Assembly (NCBI RefSeq): GCF_000718305.1
Contig: NZ_JOFQ01000008.1
Span: 582,208-646,207 of the forward strand
Direction of reading: 5' to 3'
Length of the DNA stretch: 64,000 nucleotides
Source: Streptomyces niger
GTDB taxonomy: Bacteria > Actinomycetota > Actinomycetes > Streptomycetales > Streptomycetaceae
Each line of letters opens with the position of its first letter. The stretch's first letter is position 1. Shown one piece after another: positions 42,789-52,290 of the stretch. A program made the position numbers and the translations under genes. Under the pieces are notes generated by a model, which ran no database searches, was not told the origin of the DNA, and was given only the letters and a program-made list of their open reading frames with translations.

Positions 42789-42993
42789 GTTCGGCCGATC
42801 CGCCGCCCGCGGGCTTCCGATGTCGGGCACCGGGCACTTGTCTGCCGTCGCCGCCGCCTCGTGCGCCCGCCCCGTAGGGCGCACACAGCAGGAGGGGAGA
42901 GGCGGTGGCCGACGGTCGGGTCTCCGCGTGCCCGCGGGCCGTCCCCGGCCTCCCGTGCGCGGACCCGCACACTCCGGCGGCCCCGATGCCCCA

Positions 42994-43158
42994 CACATCG
43001 GGGCAGTCGACGTCGACACGCCGATCAGCGAGGGCATACGGATCATCCAGCTGACCCCGCCCGGCTCCCGCTGCTCGATCGCCCTCATGCAAGGCATGCC
43101 CCCGGCCCCTGGCCGATCAGCGATGGCCCCGGGATCGCTCCAGGGGCTCCAGCTGTGC
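42994..43158 (+). pseudogene. fragment of a VOC/glyoxalase-family protein
   Basis: The frame reads HIGAVDVDTPISEGIRIIQLTPPGSRCSIAL followed by QGMPPAPGRSAMAPGSLQGLQLC, the central part of an actinobacterial VOC-superfamily protein (a DTPI..G.RIVQLTPPGSACSI type stretch). Nothing recognisable precedes or follows, so both ends are lost. The fragment lacks the metal-ligand strands needed for activity. Confidence 0.7.
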
Positions 43159-43241
43159 AGACGGCAGGACACCCCCGACCACCACCCGACCACCACCCGA
43201 CGAAGCGTTCGTTACCTGCCGACCTGCCTGTCATTCACTCG

Positions 43242-43305
43242 GTGCCGTGCCGTGCCGTGCCGTGCCGTGCCGGTGCCGGCACCGTTGGCTGTTGGCTGTT
43301 GGCTG
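43242..43305 (+). repeat. GTGCC microsatellite and TTGGCTG repeats
   Basis: About seven GTGCC units run from 43242 to 43277, then three TTGGCTG units to 43305. Confidence 0.9.
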
Positions 43306-43384
43306 ATGGCGGGCAATCGAGTGACGCACCGTCTCTCCCCCAGCCGCTCGGAATAACTCGCACCACCACCTCGCTGTCGCCCAT

Positions 43385-44368
43385 ATGTCGACTTCCTCTG
43401 CACCCACTCCCGGCAACGGCCCCGTCCCGCTCCCCTCCTCGAAGCCGCTCGGCTCGCTCTCCGTCTCGCCGCTCTCCCTCGGCGGGAACGTGTTCGGCTG
43501 GACCGCCGACGAGGCGACGTCCTTCGAGGTGCTGGACGCGTTCACCGCGGCCGGCGGCAACTTCATCGACACGGCCGACGCGTACTCCTTCTTCGCGCCC
43601 GGCAACAAGGGCGGCGAGTCCGAGACGGTCATCGGCGACTGGCTCACCGCCCGGGGCAACCGTTCCGACCTCGTCATCGCCACCAAGGTCGGTGCCCTCC
43701 CCGAGCGCAAGGGCCTGTCCGCCGCCAACATCAAGGCGGCCGTCGACGAGTCGCTGGCCCGTCTCCGCACGGACTACATCGACCTGTACTACACCCACTA
43801 CGACGACGAGTCGGTCGAGGTCTCGGAGATCATCTCCGCCCTCGACGACCTGGTGAAGGCCGGCAAGGTCCGCGAGATCGGCGCCTCCAACATCTCCCCC
43901 GAGCGGCTGACCGAGTCCCTGGAGTTCTCCTCCCGCGAGGGACTGGCCCAGTACGTCGCCCTCCAGCCGCACTACAACCTCGTCTCCCGCGACACGTACG
44001 AGGGTCCGCTGCGCGACGTCGCCGCCAAGTACGGCCTCGGCGCCATGCCGTACTACGGCCTCGCCTCCGGCTTCCTGACCGGCAAGTACCGCCCCGGCGC
44101 GAACGTGGACAGCGCCCGCTCCGGCAAGGCCGCCGAGCACCTGGCGACCGAGCGCGGGCGCCGCGTCCTGGCCGCCCTCGACGAGGTCGCCGAGCGCCAC
44201 GACGCCGAGCAGGCCACCGTCGCGCTCGCCTGGCTCGCCGCCCAGCCCACGGTCACGGCACCCATCGCCAGCGCCCGCACCGTGGCCCAGCTCCCGGCCC
44301 TGATGTCGCTCTCCACCCTGCCCCTCACGAACGAGGACCTGAAGCTCCTGACGGACGCCTCGGCGTGA
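43385..44368 (+). CDS. aldo/keto reductase
   Basis: The 327-residue NADPH-dependent oxidoreductase has the AKR catalytic set: Asp and Tyr in GGNFIDTADAYSFF, Lys in DLVIATKVG, and His in LYYTHYDD, plus the cofactor-binding C-terminal LASGFLTGKYRPGA and PIASARTVAQLPAL. It is closest in style to the family with a long-chain substrate loop (YqhE/YghZ-like). The ATG at 43385 follows a pyrimidine-rich stretch without a strong Shine-Dalgarno. The substrate is unknown. A strong bidirectional terminator follows. Confidence 0.9.
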   Translation: MSTSSAPTPGNGPVPLPSSKPLGSLSVSPLSLGGNVFGWTADEATSFEVLDAFTAAGGNFIDTADAYSFFAPGNKGGESETVIGDWLTARGNRSDLVIATKVGALPERKGLSAANIKAAVDESLARLRTDYIDLYYTHYDDESVEVSEIISALDDLVKAGKVREIGASNISPERLTESLEFSSREGLAQYVALQPHYNLVSRDTYEGPLRDVAAKYGLGAMPYYGLASGFLTGKYRPGANVDSARSGKAAEHLATERGRRVLAALDEVAERHDAEQATVALAWLAAQPTVTAPIASARTVAQLPALMSLSTLPLTNEDLKLLTDASA

Positions 44369-44426
44369 CCACGACCTGCTGAGGCCGCACCGCTGAGGCC
44401 GAGGCCGCAGCGGCCGCACACCACAG

Positions 44427-44460
44427 AGGGGCGGCGTACGTTTCCGCGTACGCCGCCCCT
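44427..44460. terminator. bidirectional terminator between convergent genes
   Basis: AGGGGCGGCGTACG (44427-44440) and CGTACGCCGCCCCT (44447-44460) form a perfect 14-bp stem with a 6-nt loop. Confidence 0.85.
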
Positions 44461-44491
44461 CCGGTCGTTGCGGCACCTGGCCGCTCCGTCG

Positions 44492-44791
44492 TCACTTCCG
44501 GTCGACGACCGCCCACGAGGTCGCCGCCACGGCTCCGGCCACCGCGAATACCGAGGGCCACGCCCCGACCTTCTTCGCCAGCGGGTGCGAGCCGGCGAAC
44601 GCGGCGACGTACAGCCCGGTCAGCGCTGCCGCCGTACCGTTCCCGCCCTTCCGCTGCCACTCCCGCGCAGCGACTACCCCGGCCGCCGCCAGCGCCACCC
44701 CGCCCAACGGCCGCTTCTTCGTCCACCGGGCCACGCCATAACCCCCGACAAGCCCACTAGCAGCCACCACACTCGCCGGCACCCGAGCCAT
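44492..44791 (-). CDS. small hypothetical membrane protein
   Basis: The 99-residue protein starts MARVPASVVAASGLVGGYGVARW and has three hydrophobic segments (about residues 5-22, 28-43 and 76-96) with a Lys/Arg-rich loop. I do not recognise a functional family; similar small Gly/Ala-rich membrane proteins occur widely in streptomycetes. ATG 44791 is the only start that gives coherent hydrophobic segments; the longer open frame upstream reads as shadow of the adjacent gene. Confidence 0.6.
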   Translation of the reverse strand: MARVPASVVAASGLVGGYGVARWTKKRPLGGVALAAAGVVAAREWQRKGGNGTAAALTGLYVAAFAGSHPLAKKVGAWPSVFAVAGAVAATSWAVVDRK

Positions 44792-44919
44792 CGTCACAAC
44801 CTCCGCATCGTGGACATCTCTCCCCAAGACCTTACGCTCGGTCGTTCGCACGCGGACGGGTGACTCAACCCGTCCCGCGAGGCCACCGGGAGCGGAAGGC
44901 CGGGGCGGCGGTCGGCGGA

Positions 44920-45381
44920 TCAGCTCTGCCGGTTCGGCGGGTCGGCCGCGGTTCTGCCGCCGCGCTCGGCAGTGAGTGTCGCGGCAATGCGTGTGGCGAC
45001 CTCGGCGGGGGCCTCGTGTTCCCAGAAGCGGAGGACCGTCCAGCCGGCAGCGGTGAGGTGTTCGGTCGTCTCCAGGTCGCGCGTCATGTTGCCGTCCAGC
45101 TTTTGGCGCCACCATTCGGCGTTCGCCTTCGGGTGGGTGGCGTGTTCGGGACAGCCGTGCCAGAAGCAGCCGTCGAGGAAGATCGCGACCTTGGCCCCGG
45201 GGAAGGCGATGTCGATCGTCCGGCGCGGTAGGTCGGGTACGCGCCACTGCAGCCGATAGCGCATCCCGGCGGCGTGGAGCAGGCGGCGGACCGCCATCTC
45301 CACGGAGGTGTCCTTGCGGGCCTGGCGACTCATGCGGGCCGAGACACCGGGGGAGGAGGGCGTGACAGGCACGGGATCCAT
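44920..45381 (-). CDS. vsr: very short patch repair (Vsr) endonuclease
   Basis: The 153-residue nuclease corrects T:G mismatches that arise by deamination of 5-methylcytosine. The family motifs are complete: RKDTSVEMAVRRLLHAAGMRYRLQ near the N-terminus, RRTIDIAFPGAKVAIFLDGCFWHGCPEH with the catalytic Asp and zinc ligands, and LRFWEHE. The start is either ATG 45381 or the GTG at 45372, which lies 7 nt after a CACAAT -10-like hexamer. No cytosine methyltransferase is adjacent. The upstream neighbour is unrelated. Confidence 0.92.
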   Translation of the reverse strand: MDPVPVTPSSPGVSARMSRQARKDTSVEMAVRRLLHAAGMRYRLQWRVPDLPRRTIDIAFPGAKVAIFLDGCFWHGCPEHATHPKANAEWWRQKLDGNMTRDLETTEHLTAAGWTVLRFWEHEAPAEVATRIAATLTAERGGRTAADPPNRQS

Positions 45382-45473
45382 TGTGCCGGACGGCTCGCGG
45401 GGCGAGCCGGGGGTCGCCGGCGACGGATCCGCCCAACCGTCATGCGGAGTCGGCGAGGAGGTGGCTTCCGGCC

Positions 45474-46826
45474 CTAAGGGTGTCTCCGGGTGTGATGCGC
45501 GTGGGTCAAGGCTGGGTGGGCCAGGGGCTTGGTTTGCCAGAGGTGGTGGAGGAGGGCGCGTTCGCGGGTGTGGAAGTCGGGGGTGGGGCCGATGCGGTGG
45601 GCGCGGCGGCGGAGGAAGGCGAGGGACGTGGCCAGGGCCGCGTATTCACTGACGGCGCGGGCGGCGGCCGGGCCGTGGGTGCGGCGGGCGATCGTCCGGG
45701 CCAGGGCGCGTGTCTTGAGGGAGGAGAGGGTGAGCGGGTCGGTCGGGGTGAGCCAGCCGGCGGCCGCGTACGGGGGCAGGTAGGTGCGCAGGGAGAGCAG
45801 TTCCTCGCGGCGCGACCAGACGGCGAGGCAGGAGACGGCCGCGAAGACCGGGACCATGAAGAGCCCGTAGACGGCCAGGAAGCCGAAGCTGCCGAGGGAG
45901 GACGCGGAGTTCCATATGGAGTGGAGCAGGATCGCCGTCAGCAGGCCGAGGACGGGGAGCGCCAGGCGCAGCGGGCGGTGGTGCGGGAAGCGGGTCGCGG
46001 CGATGCCGAAGGCCAGGCCGGTGAGGACCGTGAAGAGCGGGTGCGCGAACGGCGACATGATGACGCGTACGAAGAAGGTGCCCGCGGTGAGGGAGTCGGC
46101 GAGCCCGGCCAGTGAGTGCGGACTGAGGGAGCCGAGGGAGAGATCGCGGCCGACGGCGTTGCCGAGGTAGAGGACGTTCTCGGTGAAGGCGAAGCCGGTG
46201 GCGGTGAGGCCGGCGATGACGATGCCGTCCGTGATGCCGTCGACGTGCCGGCGCCGGAAGACGAAGAGCAGGAGGATGGCGGCGGCCTTCGCCGACTCCT
46301 CGACGACGGGCGCCACCACCGTACTGCTCCACGTCTCGGCGTCGGTGGGGGAGACGCTGGCGATGTTCGTACTGAGCCATTGGGTCGCGAAGCCGTTGGC
46401 CACGATCGCGACGAGGGTCGCGGCACAGGCGCCCCAGGCGAAGGCGAACGCGAGGTTGCGCCATGGCTCCGGCTCCACGCGGTCCAGCCAGCGGAAGACC
46501 GTGACCAGCACCGGGACCGGGAAGACGGCGAGCGCGAAACCGACCAGGAACCCTTCGGTGCCGGTCTGCCGGCGGACCATGGCCAGGATGGCTATGCCGG
46601 ACATGGTCAGCAGGGCTATGAGGGTGATGAGGGACAGGGCGCGGAACAGCGCTCTGCGGGAGGCCGGCGAGCTTCGGGGCGCGAGCGTGCGAGCGAGGAA
46701 GCCCGGGCGGCAGCCGCCGGCGCCGGTCGTGGAGCCGTCGGGCCCCTGAGGCATGGCCGGTGGCCCGCTCGGTGGCCCGTACGAGGGACCCGAGGGGCGG
46801 TCCGGCGACGGCTGGGACGGGTGCAC
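45474..46826 (-). CDS. PrsW-family membrane protease
   Basis: The 450-residue protein has about eight transmembrane helices between residues 60 and 350. The PrsW glutamic-type active-site motifs are present: VVAPVVEESAKAAAILLL (EExxK), TGFAFTENVLYLG, and HPLFT plus a downstream Asn-containing HSIWN helix. A Pro-rich N-terminal tail (to residue 40) and a basic C-terminal extension of about 90 residues flank the core. Bacillus PrsW cleaves an anti-sigma factor; whether that applies here is unknown. GTG 46826 lies 6 nt after TACTGT, suggesting a leaderless mRNA. Confidence 0.85.
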   Translation of the reverse strand: MHPSQPSPDRPSGPSYGPPSGPPAMPQGPDGSTTGAGGCRPGFLARTLAPRSSPASRRALFRALSLITLIALLTMSGIAILAMVRRQTGTEGFLVGFALAVFPVPVLVTVFRWLDRVEPEPWRNLAFAFAWGACAATLVAIVANGFATQWLSTNIASVSPTDAETWSSTVVAPVVEESAKAAAILLLFVFRRRHVDGITDGIVIAGLTATGFAFTENVLYLGNAVGRDLSLGSLSPHSLAGLADSLTAGTFFVRVIMSPFAHPLFTVLTGLAFGIAATRFPHHRPLRLALPVLGLLTAILLHSIWNSASSLGSFGFLAVYGLFMVPVFAAVSCLAVWSRREELLSLRTYLPPYAAAGWLTPTDPLTLSSLKTRALARTIARRTHGPAAARAVSEYAALATSLAFLRRRAHRIGPTPDFHTRERALLHHLWQTKPLAHPALTHAHHTRRHP

Positions 46827-46832
46827 TCTTCG

Positions 46833-46838
46833 ACAGTA
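46833..46838 (-). promoter_or_regulatory. -10 element for leaderless PrsW gene
   Basis: On the minus strand TACTGT is separated by 6 nt from the GTG at 46826, with no Shine-Dalgarno. Confidence 0.4.
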
Positions 46839-46977
46839 ACCACCAGGTGGCGGCGGCGCGCGCAGTCGGACACCTGGGCCGATAGGTGAGGGTGGCGGGG
46901 GCGGATACGGGTCGGATTTCAGCCGGTTTGCGGCCGGTTTGCGGTCGGTTTCGGTGGCTGCCGGGGAGCGGGCCCGA

Positions 46978-47895
46978 TCAGTCCGTGCGGCGGCGGAAGA
47001 GGAGGTCGTGGACGACGTGCCCCTTGTCCAGGCCCTGGCCTTCGAACTTGGTGAGGGGGCGGAAGTCCGGGCGGGGCGCGTAGCCGTCGTGGAGGTTCTC
47101 CAGGGTCGGCTCGGCGCTCAGAACGTCCAGCATCTGCTCGGCGTACGGCTCCCAGTCGGTCGCGCAGTGGACGGTTGCGCCCGGTGCGAGCCGCGTCGTG
47201 ACCAGGGAGAGGAACTCCGGCTGAATCAGGCGGCGCTTGTGGTGGCGCTTTTTGGGCCACGGGTCCGGGAAGTACACGCGCAGACCGGCCAGGGACGCGG
47301 GGGCGAGCATCTCGCGGAGCAGGATGATCGCGTCACCGTTGGCCACCCGGACGTTCGAGAGGCCGTTGCGTTCGGCGAGGGCGAGGAGATTGCCCTGGCC
47401 GGGGGTGTGGACGTCGCAGGCGAGGATGCCGGTGTCCGGGTCGGCGGCGGCCATCTGCGCCGTCGCCTCGCCCATGCCGAAGCCGATTTCGAGGACGACG
47501 GGCAGGCCGTCGAACATCTCGTCCAGGTCGATCCGCGACAGGCCGTCGATGTCCAGGCCCCACTTGGGCCACAGCCGGCGGATCGCGTCGGCCTGGGAGG
47601 GCGACACGCGGCTGCGGCGCGGCTGGAACGAGCGGATGCGCCGCTCGTGGTGCGAGCCGGCCGGGTCGGCGGCCGGGCCTGTGCCGTGCGGGAACATCGG
47701 CTCGCGCCCGCCGAGCCGTTGGCCGTCCGGGGACGTCGTCTGCGGTGCCGTCTCCGCGGCTGCTTCCGGCGGACCGGGGACGCCGCCGATCTGCTGCTCG
47801 GGGGCGGTACCCGCGGGCCGTCCGGGGGCGGTACCCGCGGGCCGTCCGGGTGCGGCGGGGGCGGGCTCGGCTGGGGTGGCGGGGTTCTCGGACAC
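46978..47895 (-). CDS. trmB: tRNA (guanine-N7-)-methyltransferase
   Basis: TrmB methylates G46 of tRNA using S-adenosylmethionine. The 305-residue protein has a low-complexity N-terminal extension of about 85 residues (GRPAGTAP repeats, encoded by a 24-bp DNA repeat), then the core: LEIGFGMGEATAQMA (SAM loop), LAERNGLSNVRV, and the signature VYFPDPWPKKRHHKRRLIQPEFL, with a C-terminal TKFEGQG. The extension is common in streptomycete TrmB. GTG 47895 lies 9 nt after TAGAAT, so the leader is very short or absent. Confidence 0.95.
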   Translation of the reverse strand: MSENPATPAEPAPAAPGRPAGTAPGRPAGTAPEQQIGGVPGPPEAAAETAPQTTSPDGQRLGGREPMFPHGTGPAADPAGSHHERRIRSFQPRRSRVSPSQADAIRRLWPKWGLDIDGLSRIDLDEMFDGLPVVLEIGFGMGEATAQMAAADPDTGILACDVHTPGQGNLLALAERNGLSNVRVANGDAIILLREMLAPASLAGLRVYFPDPWPKKRHHKRRLIQPEFLSLVTTRLAPGATVHCATDWEPYAEQMLDVLSAEPTLENLHDGYAPRPDFRPLTKFEGQGLDKGHVVHDLLFRRRTD

Positions 47896-47904
47896 AGTGG
47901 GTCG

Positions 47905-47910
47905 ATTCTA
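47905..47910 (-). promoter_or_regulatory. -10 element of trmB
   Basis: TAGAAT (minus strand) lies 9 nt upstream of the GTG start; the -35 is not clear. Confidence 0.45.
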
Positions 47911-47932
47911 CGGGCGGGCGAACGCGGACGGC

Positions 47933-47988
47933 CGGTCGCGGACTTCCGGTCGCGGACGGCCGGTCGCGGACAGCTGGTCGCGGACAGC
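47933..47988 (+). repeat. four tandem 14-bp repeats
   Basis: Units of CGGTCGCGGAC plus a variable 3-bp tail, between trmB and lhgO. Confidence 0.85.
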
Positions 47989-48177
47989 TGGTCACCGGTG
48001 GGGGCGGCGGTGGCGTGCCCGCCCGGTCACCGGCGGGGCGGCGGTGGAGTGTCCGGGCCTGTCGTCGGCGGGGCAGCGATGACCGGGCTGGCCCGCCGCC
48101 GGTGGTGAGGCGCTGGCGTTCTCGGGTCCGTCGCCGGTGGTGAGGCGGTGGGCGTGGTCGGGCCGCCCGGTCGGCCG

Positions 48178-49626
48178 TCACCCCAGCAGCCGTACCGCGC
48201 GTTCCGCTATCTCGCGGCCGATGGGGAGGGAGGCCGTGGCCGCGGGGGACGGGGCGTTGAGTACGTGGATGGTGTGCGGGCCTTCGGTGATGAGGAAGTC
48301 GTCGACGAGGGTGCCGTCGGGGAGGACGGCCTGGGCGCGCACCCCGGCCGGGGCGGGGGTGAGGTCGTCGGCCGTGACGGCCGGGAGCAGGCGGCGGACC
48401 GCGTCCGTGAAGGCACGCTTGGAGAGGGAGCGGTGCAGCTCGCCCGTGCCGTACCGCCAGTGGCGGCGGGCTATCTGCCAGGCGCCCGGGTACGCCAGCG
48501 TGCCCGCCAGCTCGCCGGGTCGGACCGTGCGCCAGTCGTACCCCTCGCGCGCCAGGGCCGGGACGGCGTTCGGCCCGACGTGCACCTCGCCGTGGATGCC
48601 GCGGGTCAGATGGACGCCGAGGAACGGGAAGGCCGGGTCGGGGACGGGGTAGACCAGGCCGCGTACGAGGGAGTCGCGCGCGGGGGAGAGGGAGTAGTAC
48701 TCGCCGCGGAACGGGACGATGCGCATCCCGGGGGCGTCACCGGCCAGCCGGGTGACGCGGTCGCAGTGCAGACCCGCGCAGTTCACCAGGGCCCGGGCGC
48801 GGACGATCCGGCCGCCGGCCGTACGGACCGCGACCCGGCCGGCGCGGCGGCCGATGGTCCGTACGTCGGCGCCGTACTCGATGCGCGCGCCGGCCTCCGT
48901 CGCGAGGCGGCCCAGGCGGGCGGCGACCGCGCCGAAGTCGGCGATGCCGGTCGTGCCCACGTGGATGGCGGCCAGGCCGCGCACCTCCGGCTCGTACTCC
49001 AGGATCTGGGCGGGGCCCAGCTCGCGGACGGGGAGGCCGTGCTCCCGGCCGCGCTGGATGAGGGAGTGCAGGCGGGGCAGCTCGGCGCGGTCGGTGGCGA
49101 CGATCAGCTTGCCGGTGATCTCGTGCGGGATGTCGTGCTCGGCGCAGAACTTGGCCATCTCGGCCGAGCCCTCCAGCGCGAAGCGGGCCTTGAGGGAGCC
49201 GGGCGGGTAGTAGATGCCGCTGTGGATCACGCCGCTGTTGCGGCCCGTCTGATGGCGGGCGGGGCCGGGCTCCTTCTCCAGGACGACCACGCGGGTGCCG
49301 GGCGCGGCGCGGGTGATCGCATACGCCGTCGAGAGGCCGACGATGCCCGCGCCGATGATCACGACGTCGCAGTCGGAGCGGGCGGCCGAGCCGGCGTTCC
49401 GGGCCCGGGCCGCCGGGGTGGCCGCCCCGGCCGATCCGCCCGGGGCGGACGGAGCGGCCGGGGGCGCCAGCGGGGTCCGGGGAGCGGAGGAGGCATCGGT
49501 GGAGCGCGCGGCGGCGCGGTCCGCGCCGGCGGGCTCCTTCGCGCCTGCTTGCGCACGCCGCGCGACTTCCGCGGGACCCTCGGGCGCCTCCCCCTCGGGC
49601 CGCCCCTCCGCCTGCTCGAACGCCAT
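48178..49626 (-). CDS. lhgO: L-2-hydroxyglutarate oxidase (FAD-dependent)
   Basis: The 482-residue flavoprotein oxidises L-2-hydroxyglutarate to 2-oxoglutarate at the membrane, removing a by-product of metabolism. The FAD-binding motif VVIIGAGIVGLSTAYAI starts near residue 88, followed by GRNSGVIHSGIYYPPGSLK, VGTTGIADFG and the substrate-region FRGEYY; IHVLNAPSPAATASLPIG closes the FAD site. Residues 1-85 are Ala/Pro-rich and not part of the family core, but GGGGAGG lies correctly before ATG 49626, so the extension is probably real. The assignment follows the YgaF/LhgO family as I know it. Confidence 0.85.
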   Translation of the reverse strand: MAFEQAEGRPEGEAPEGPAEVARRAQAGAKEPAGADRAAARSTDASSAPRTPLAPPAAPSAPGGSAGAATPAARARNAGSAARSDCDVVIIGAGIVGLSTAYAITRAAPGTRVVVLEKEPGPARHQTGRNSGVIHSGIYYPPGSLKARFALEGSAEMAKFCAEHDIPHEITGKLIVATDRAELPRLHSLIQRGREHGLPVRELGPAQILEYEPEVRGLAAIHVGTTGIADFGAVAARLGRLATEAGARIEYGADVRTIGRRAGRVAVRTAGGRIVRARALVNCAGLHCDRVTRLAGDAPGMRIVPFRGEYYSLSPARDSLVRGLVYPVPDPAFPFLGVHLTRGIHGEVHVGPNAVPALAREGYDWRTVRPGELAGTLAYPGAWQIARRHWRYGTGELHRSLSKRAFTDAVRRLLPAVTADDLTPAPAGVRAQAVLPDGTLVDDFLITEGPHTIHVLNAPSPAATASLPIGREIAERAVRLLG

Positions 49627-50009
49627 CGCGGCAGCACCTCCCCATCACGAGCAACGTCACGTCACGACCGACATACCCATCATGACGGGGGGCACTGACA
49701 TCCGATCGACACCGGCTTTGTCACCCGTACGGCGGACAGTGCGGTGACCAGCGCCGCCCCGCCGGGAGCAGCCGCGGAACGGGCCGCAAAAGCCACCGAA
49801 AGAGCGGATCACGCAGCTGCCCGGGGCGGACGGTCGCCCGCCCAGGGCGTGCGACCGGCGCGCCCGGCTCACGACAGGTCGCACACGACCCCGGCCCGCG
49901 CGCGCCTTGGACCCGCAGCGCGAGCCTGCCCTCCCCCGCCCGAGTCGCCCGCGGGGGCAGGCCGGGGCGGGCAGGGACGGACGAGGGCAGGGACGGACGA
50001 GGGCAGGGC
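49627..50009. other. gene-free gap between lhgO and Nsd-like gene
   Basis: The 383 bp contain the lhgO promoter region (minus strand), a tandem 16-bp repeat GGCAGGGACGGACGAG at about 49968-50006, and no credible ORF. Confidence 0.5.
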
Positions 50010-51599
50010 CTAGACCGGCGCCACCAGCAGCGGCCGGGCCCGTTCGCGCAGCTCCACCACGCGCGGCTCGTCGCCGTACGGCTCCAGCCGGTGCAGCAGG
50101 TCGCGGACGTACTCCGTCGTGCGGGCCGAGGAGATCCGCCCGGCCACCTCGACCGCGCGGGTGCCCGCCGCGCAGGCCGCGTCGAGATTGCCTGATTCCA
50201 GCTCGGCCACCGCCGACACCACCAGCCGCAGGCCGTGCGAGCGCACGAATTCCTCGGTCGGGCGGGACAGGGCCTGTTCGGTGAAGCGCCGTACCTGGCG
50301 CGGAAGTCTCAGGTCGCGGTAGCACTCGGCGGCGTCGGCGGCGAACCGCTCGTACGAGTAGAAGTCCAGCCAGGACGGGTCCGGATCGCCCTCCCGCGAC
50401 CGTTCGAGCCAGCCCTCGGAGGCCTTGAGCGCGACCTCGCAGGCGCGGCCCTCGCCGGCCTTCGCCTGGGCGCGCGCCTCGACCAGCCGGAAGAAGCTCA
50501 TCGTGCGGGCCGTGGCCAGTCCGCGGTTGCGTTCCAGCGCGGCCTGCGCGAGGTCGACGCCCTCGTCGGCGAAGCCGCGGTAGGTCGCCTGCAGCGACAT
50601 CGAGGCCAGGACGTAGCCGCCCAGGGGGACGTCGGCGGCGGCGCGGGCCAGGCGCAGCGCCTGGATGTAGTACCGCTGCGCCGCCTCCTGCTGGCCGGTG
50701 TCGAAGGCCATCCAGCCGGCCAGCCGGGTCAGTTCGGCGGTGGCCCCGAACAGCGCGCGGCCCACCTCGTCGCTGTACGAGGCGAGGAGTAATGGCGCCG
50801 CGTCCACCCGGAGGCACTCGGGCACCATCGAGGAACGCCAGTCCCCGCCGCCGTACTTGGAGTCCCAGCGGCGGGCGTCCTCGGCCGCCTCGCGCAGCTT
50901 GGAGACGTCGCTGTGGCCGACATGTTGCGGCAGCGGATCGCTGCCGGCCGCCGCCTCCTTCGAGTCGTCCTTGCCGGCGGTTCTGTCCCTGGCGGCGAGG
51001 GAGACGGCGCCGGGAACGCCGCCGGGTGCGGCGGCCGGGCCCGAGGGGCCGCCGTCGGGCCCCGTGTCCGCCCCCGTGTCGTGCGGGCCGCCGCGTCCGG
51101 TGTCCGCTTCGGGGACGCCGCGCGCCACCGAGCTGTCGGCGGGGGATATCAGCCACCGGGAGGCGGGGGTGGCGTACGCGCTGACGGCGAAGGAACCGGC
51201 CAGGCTCTGCCAGATGCCGCCGCCGCCCGCGCGCCGTCCGGCCAGATCCAGTCGGTACAGCTCCGTCGCGGACCGTACGGCGGCGTTCACGTCCCGAGGG
51301 AAAGCCAGGCCCACTTCGGGCGCGGGGTCGGCGTCGGCCAGGCCGATCTCGTGCAGCGGCACCGGGCGGCCTAGCTTGCTGCCGATCGCAGCAGCAATCA
51401 AATGTGGCGCCGCACCCTGCGGGACCATGCCTTTCGACACCCATCGGGCGACGGACGTCTTGTCGTAACGAAGCGTCAGCCCGCGCTGCGCACCGAGGTC
51501 GTTGACCCGACGGGCGAGCCCGGCGTTACTGATCCCCGCGAGGGCGAGAACGGTGCCGAGTTTTTCGTTCGGCCCGCGAGTATCCCTGGACATGCGCAC
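50010..51599 (-). CDS. NsdA/NsdB-like TPR regulator of differentiation
   Basis: The 529-residue protein starts [40 protein letters not shown], an N-terminal helix-turn-helix-like region, and continues with [37 protein letters not shown], a pattern typical of Nsd-type regulators of sporulation and antibiotic production in Streptomyces. A Gly/Pro-rich linker follows, and the second half is helical TPR-like ([34 protein letters not shown]). The similarity is from memory of that family; the specific orthologue is not claimed. The ATG at 51599 follows a region without a strong ribosome site. Confidence 0.7.
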   Translation of the reverse strand: MRMSRDTRGPNEKLGTVLALAGISNAGLARRVNDLGAQRGLTLRYDKTSVARWVSKGMVPQGAAPHLIAAAIGSKLGRPVPLHEIGLADADPAPEVGLAFPRDVNAAVRSATELYRLDLAGRRAGGGGIWQSLAGSFAVSAYATPASRWLISPADSSVARGVPEADTGRGGPHDTGADTGPDGGPSGPAAAPGGVPGAVSLAARDRTAGKDDSKEAAAGSDPLPQHVGHSDVSKLREAAEDARRWDSKYGGGDWRSSMVPECLRVDAAPLLLASYSDEVGRALFGATAELTRLAGWMAFDTGQQEAAQRYYIQALRLARAAADVPLGGYVLASMSLQATYRGFADEGVDLAQAALERNRGLATARTMSFFRLVEARAQAKAGEGRACEVALKASEGWLERSREGDPDPSWLDFYSYERFAADAAECYRDLRLPRQVRRFTEQALSRPTEEFVRSHGLRLVVSAVAELESGNLDAACAAGTRAVEVAGRISSARTTEYVRDLLHRLEPYGDEPRVVELRERARPLLVAPV

Positions 51600-52290
51600 C
51601 CCTCGACCAAGCGACGGCCACCCCGTACTCCCCGGGGCATGCGTCCACCCAGAGTAGTTCGCTGAATCCCGACCGTTAAGGGCCGGTGTCCCGGATGGCG
51701 AGATTCATGTCCGGAGGGGAGGACGGGCGTGGGCATGTGCTCCGGGTACGTGTTGCCGTGCGCCCGTCCGTGCGCGCTGGTCGGTGGGTGGCGGGCACGT
51801 TTCCATGGGTCCTGCGTGGGTCGGCCCGCTGCACTGGATCCAGTGGGCTGGGGGACACCGCCACCTCATTCCCCGCGGGTGGCGGTCCGGTCCGGGGGGT
51901 GAGTCCCACCTCCCGGACTGTCGCGATCACTTCCGCAACGCAAGGGAACGGGACCGCCGGGCGGACCGTTCGGTCCGCGGCACGGAGCAGATGCCACGCC
52001 GACCGCCCCCGAGTGCGCTGCGTCTGCGCCGAGAGTGCTCCCCTCCGCAACGTATCGGTACGGAACGGACTTTGGCTGAATATCGTCACCCGGCAATTTC
52101 TCGCCGCCGGTGTCGTGAGTGCGCTCCCGAGGGTGCAGCGGCACGAGTACACGCCGCCCCCGTGCCGCCTCCGCGCCGCTCCTGTCGTGGCAGAGTGGTC
52201 CGCACAACAGCTGTGCCATGCGCCGTACGGGGCGGCCGAGCGCCCCGCGACCGGCGTACGGAGCCACGGGGAGACGGCGGGGAGGCCGCG
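51600..52290. promoter_or_regulatory. divergent region upstream of Nsd-like and asparagine-synthetase-like genes
   Basis: The 691-bp region has no coding ORF. GGGGAGG directly precedes the plus-strand gene at 52291. No recognisable operator was found; it should contain both divergent promoters. Confidence 0.4.

Larger units (their letters stand above)
42789..43384 (+). other. degraded region between M23 peptidase and aldo/keto reductase
   Basis: This 596-bp gap includes a decayed VOC-family fragment (listed separately), a GTGCC pentamer microsatellite at 43242-43277 and TTGGCTG repeats to 43305. No intact gene is present. Confidence 0.6.
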
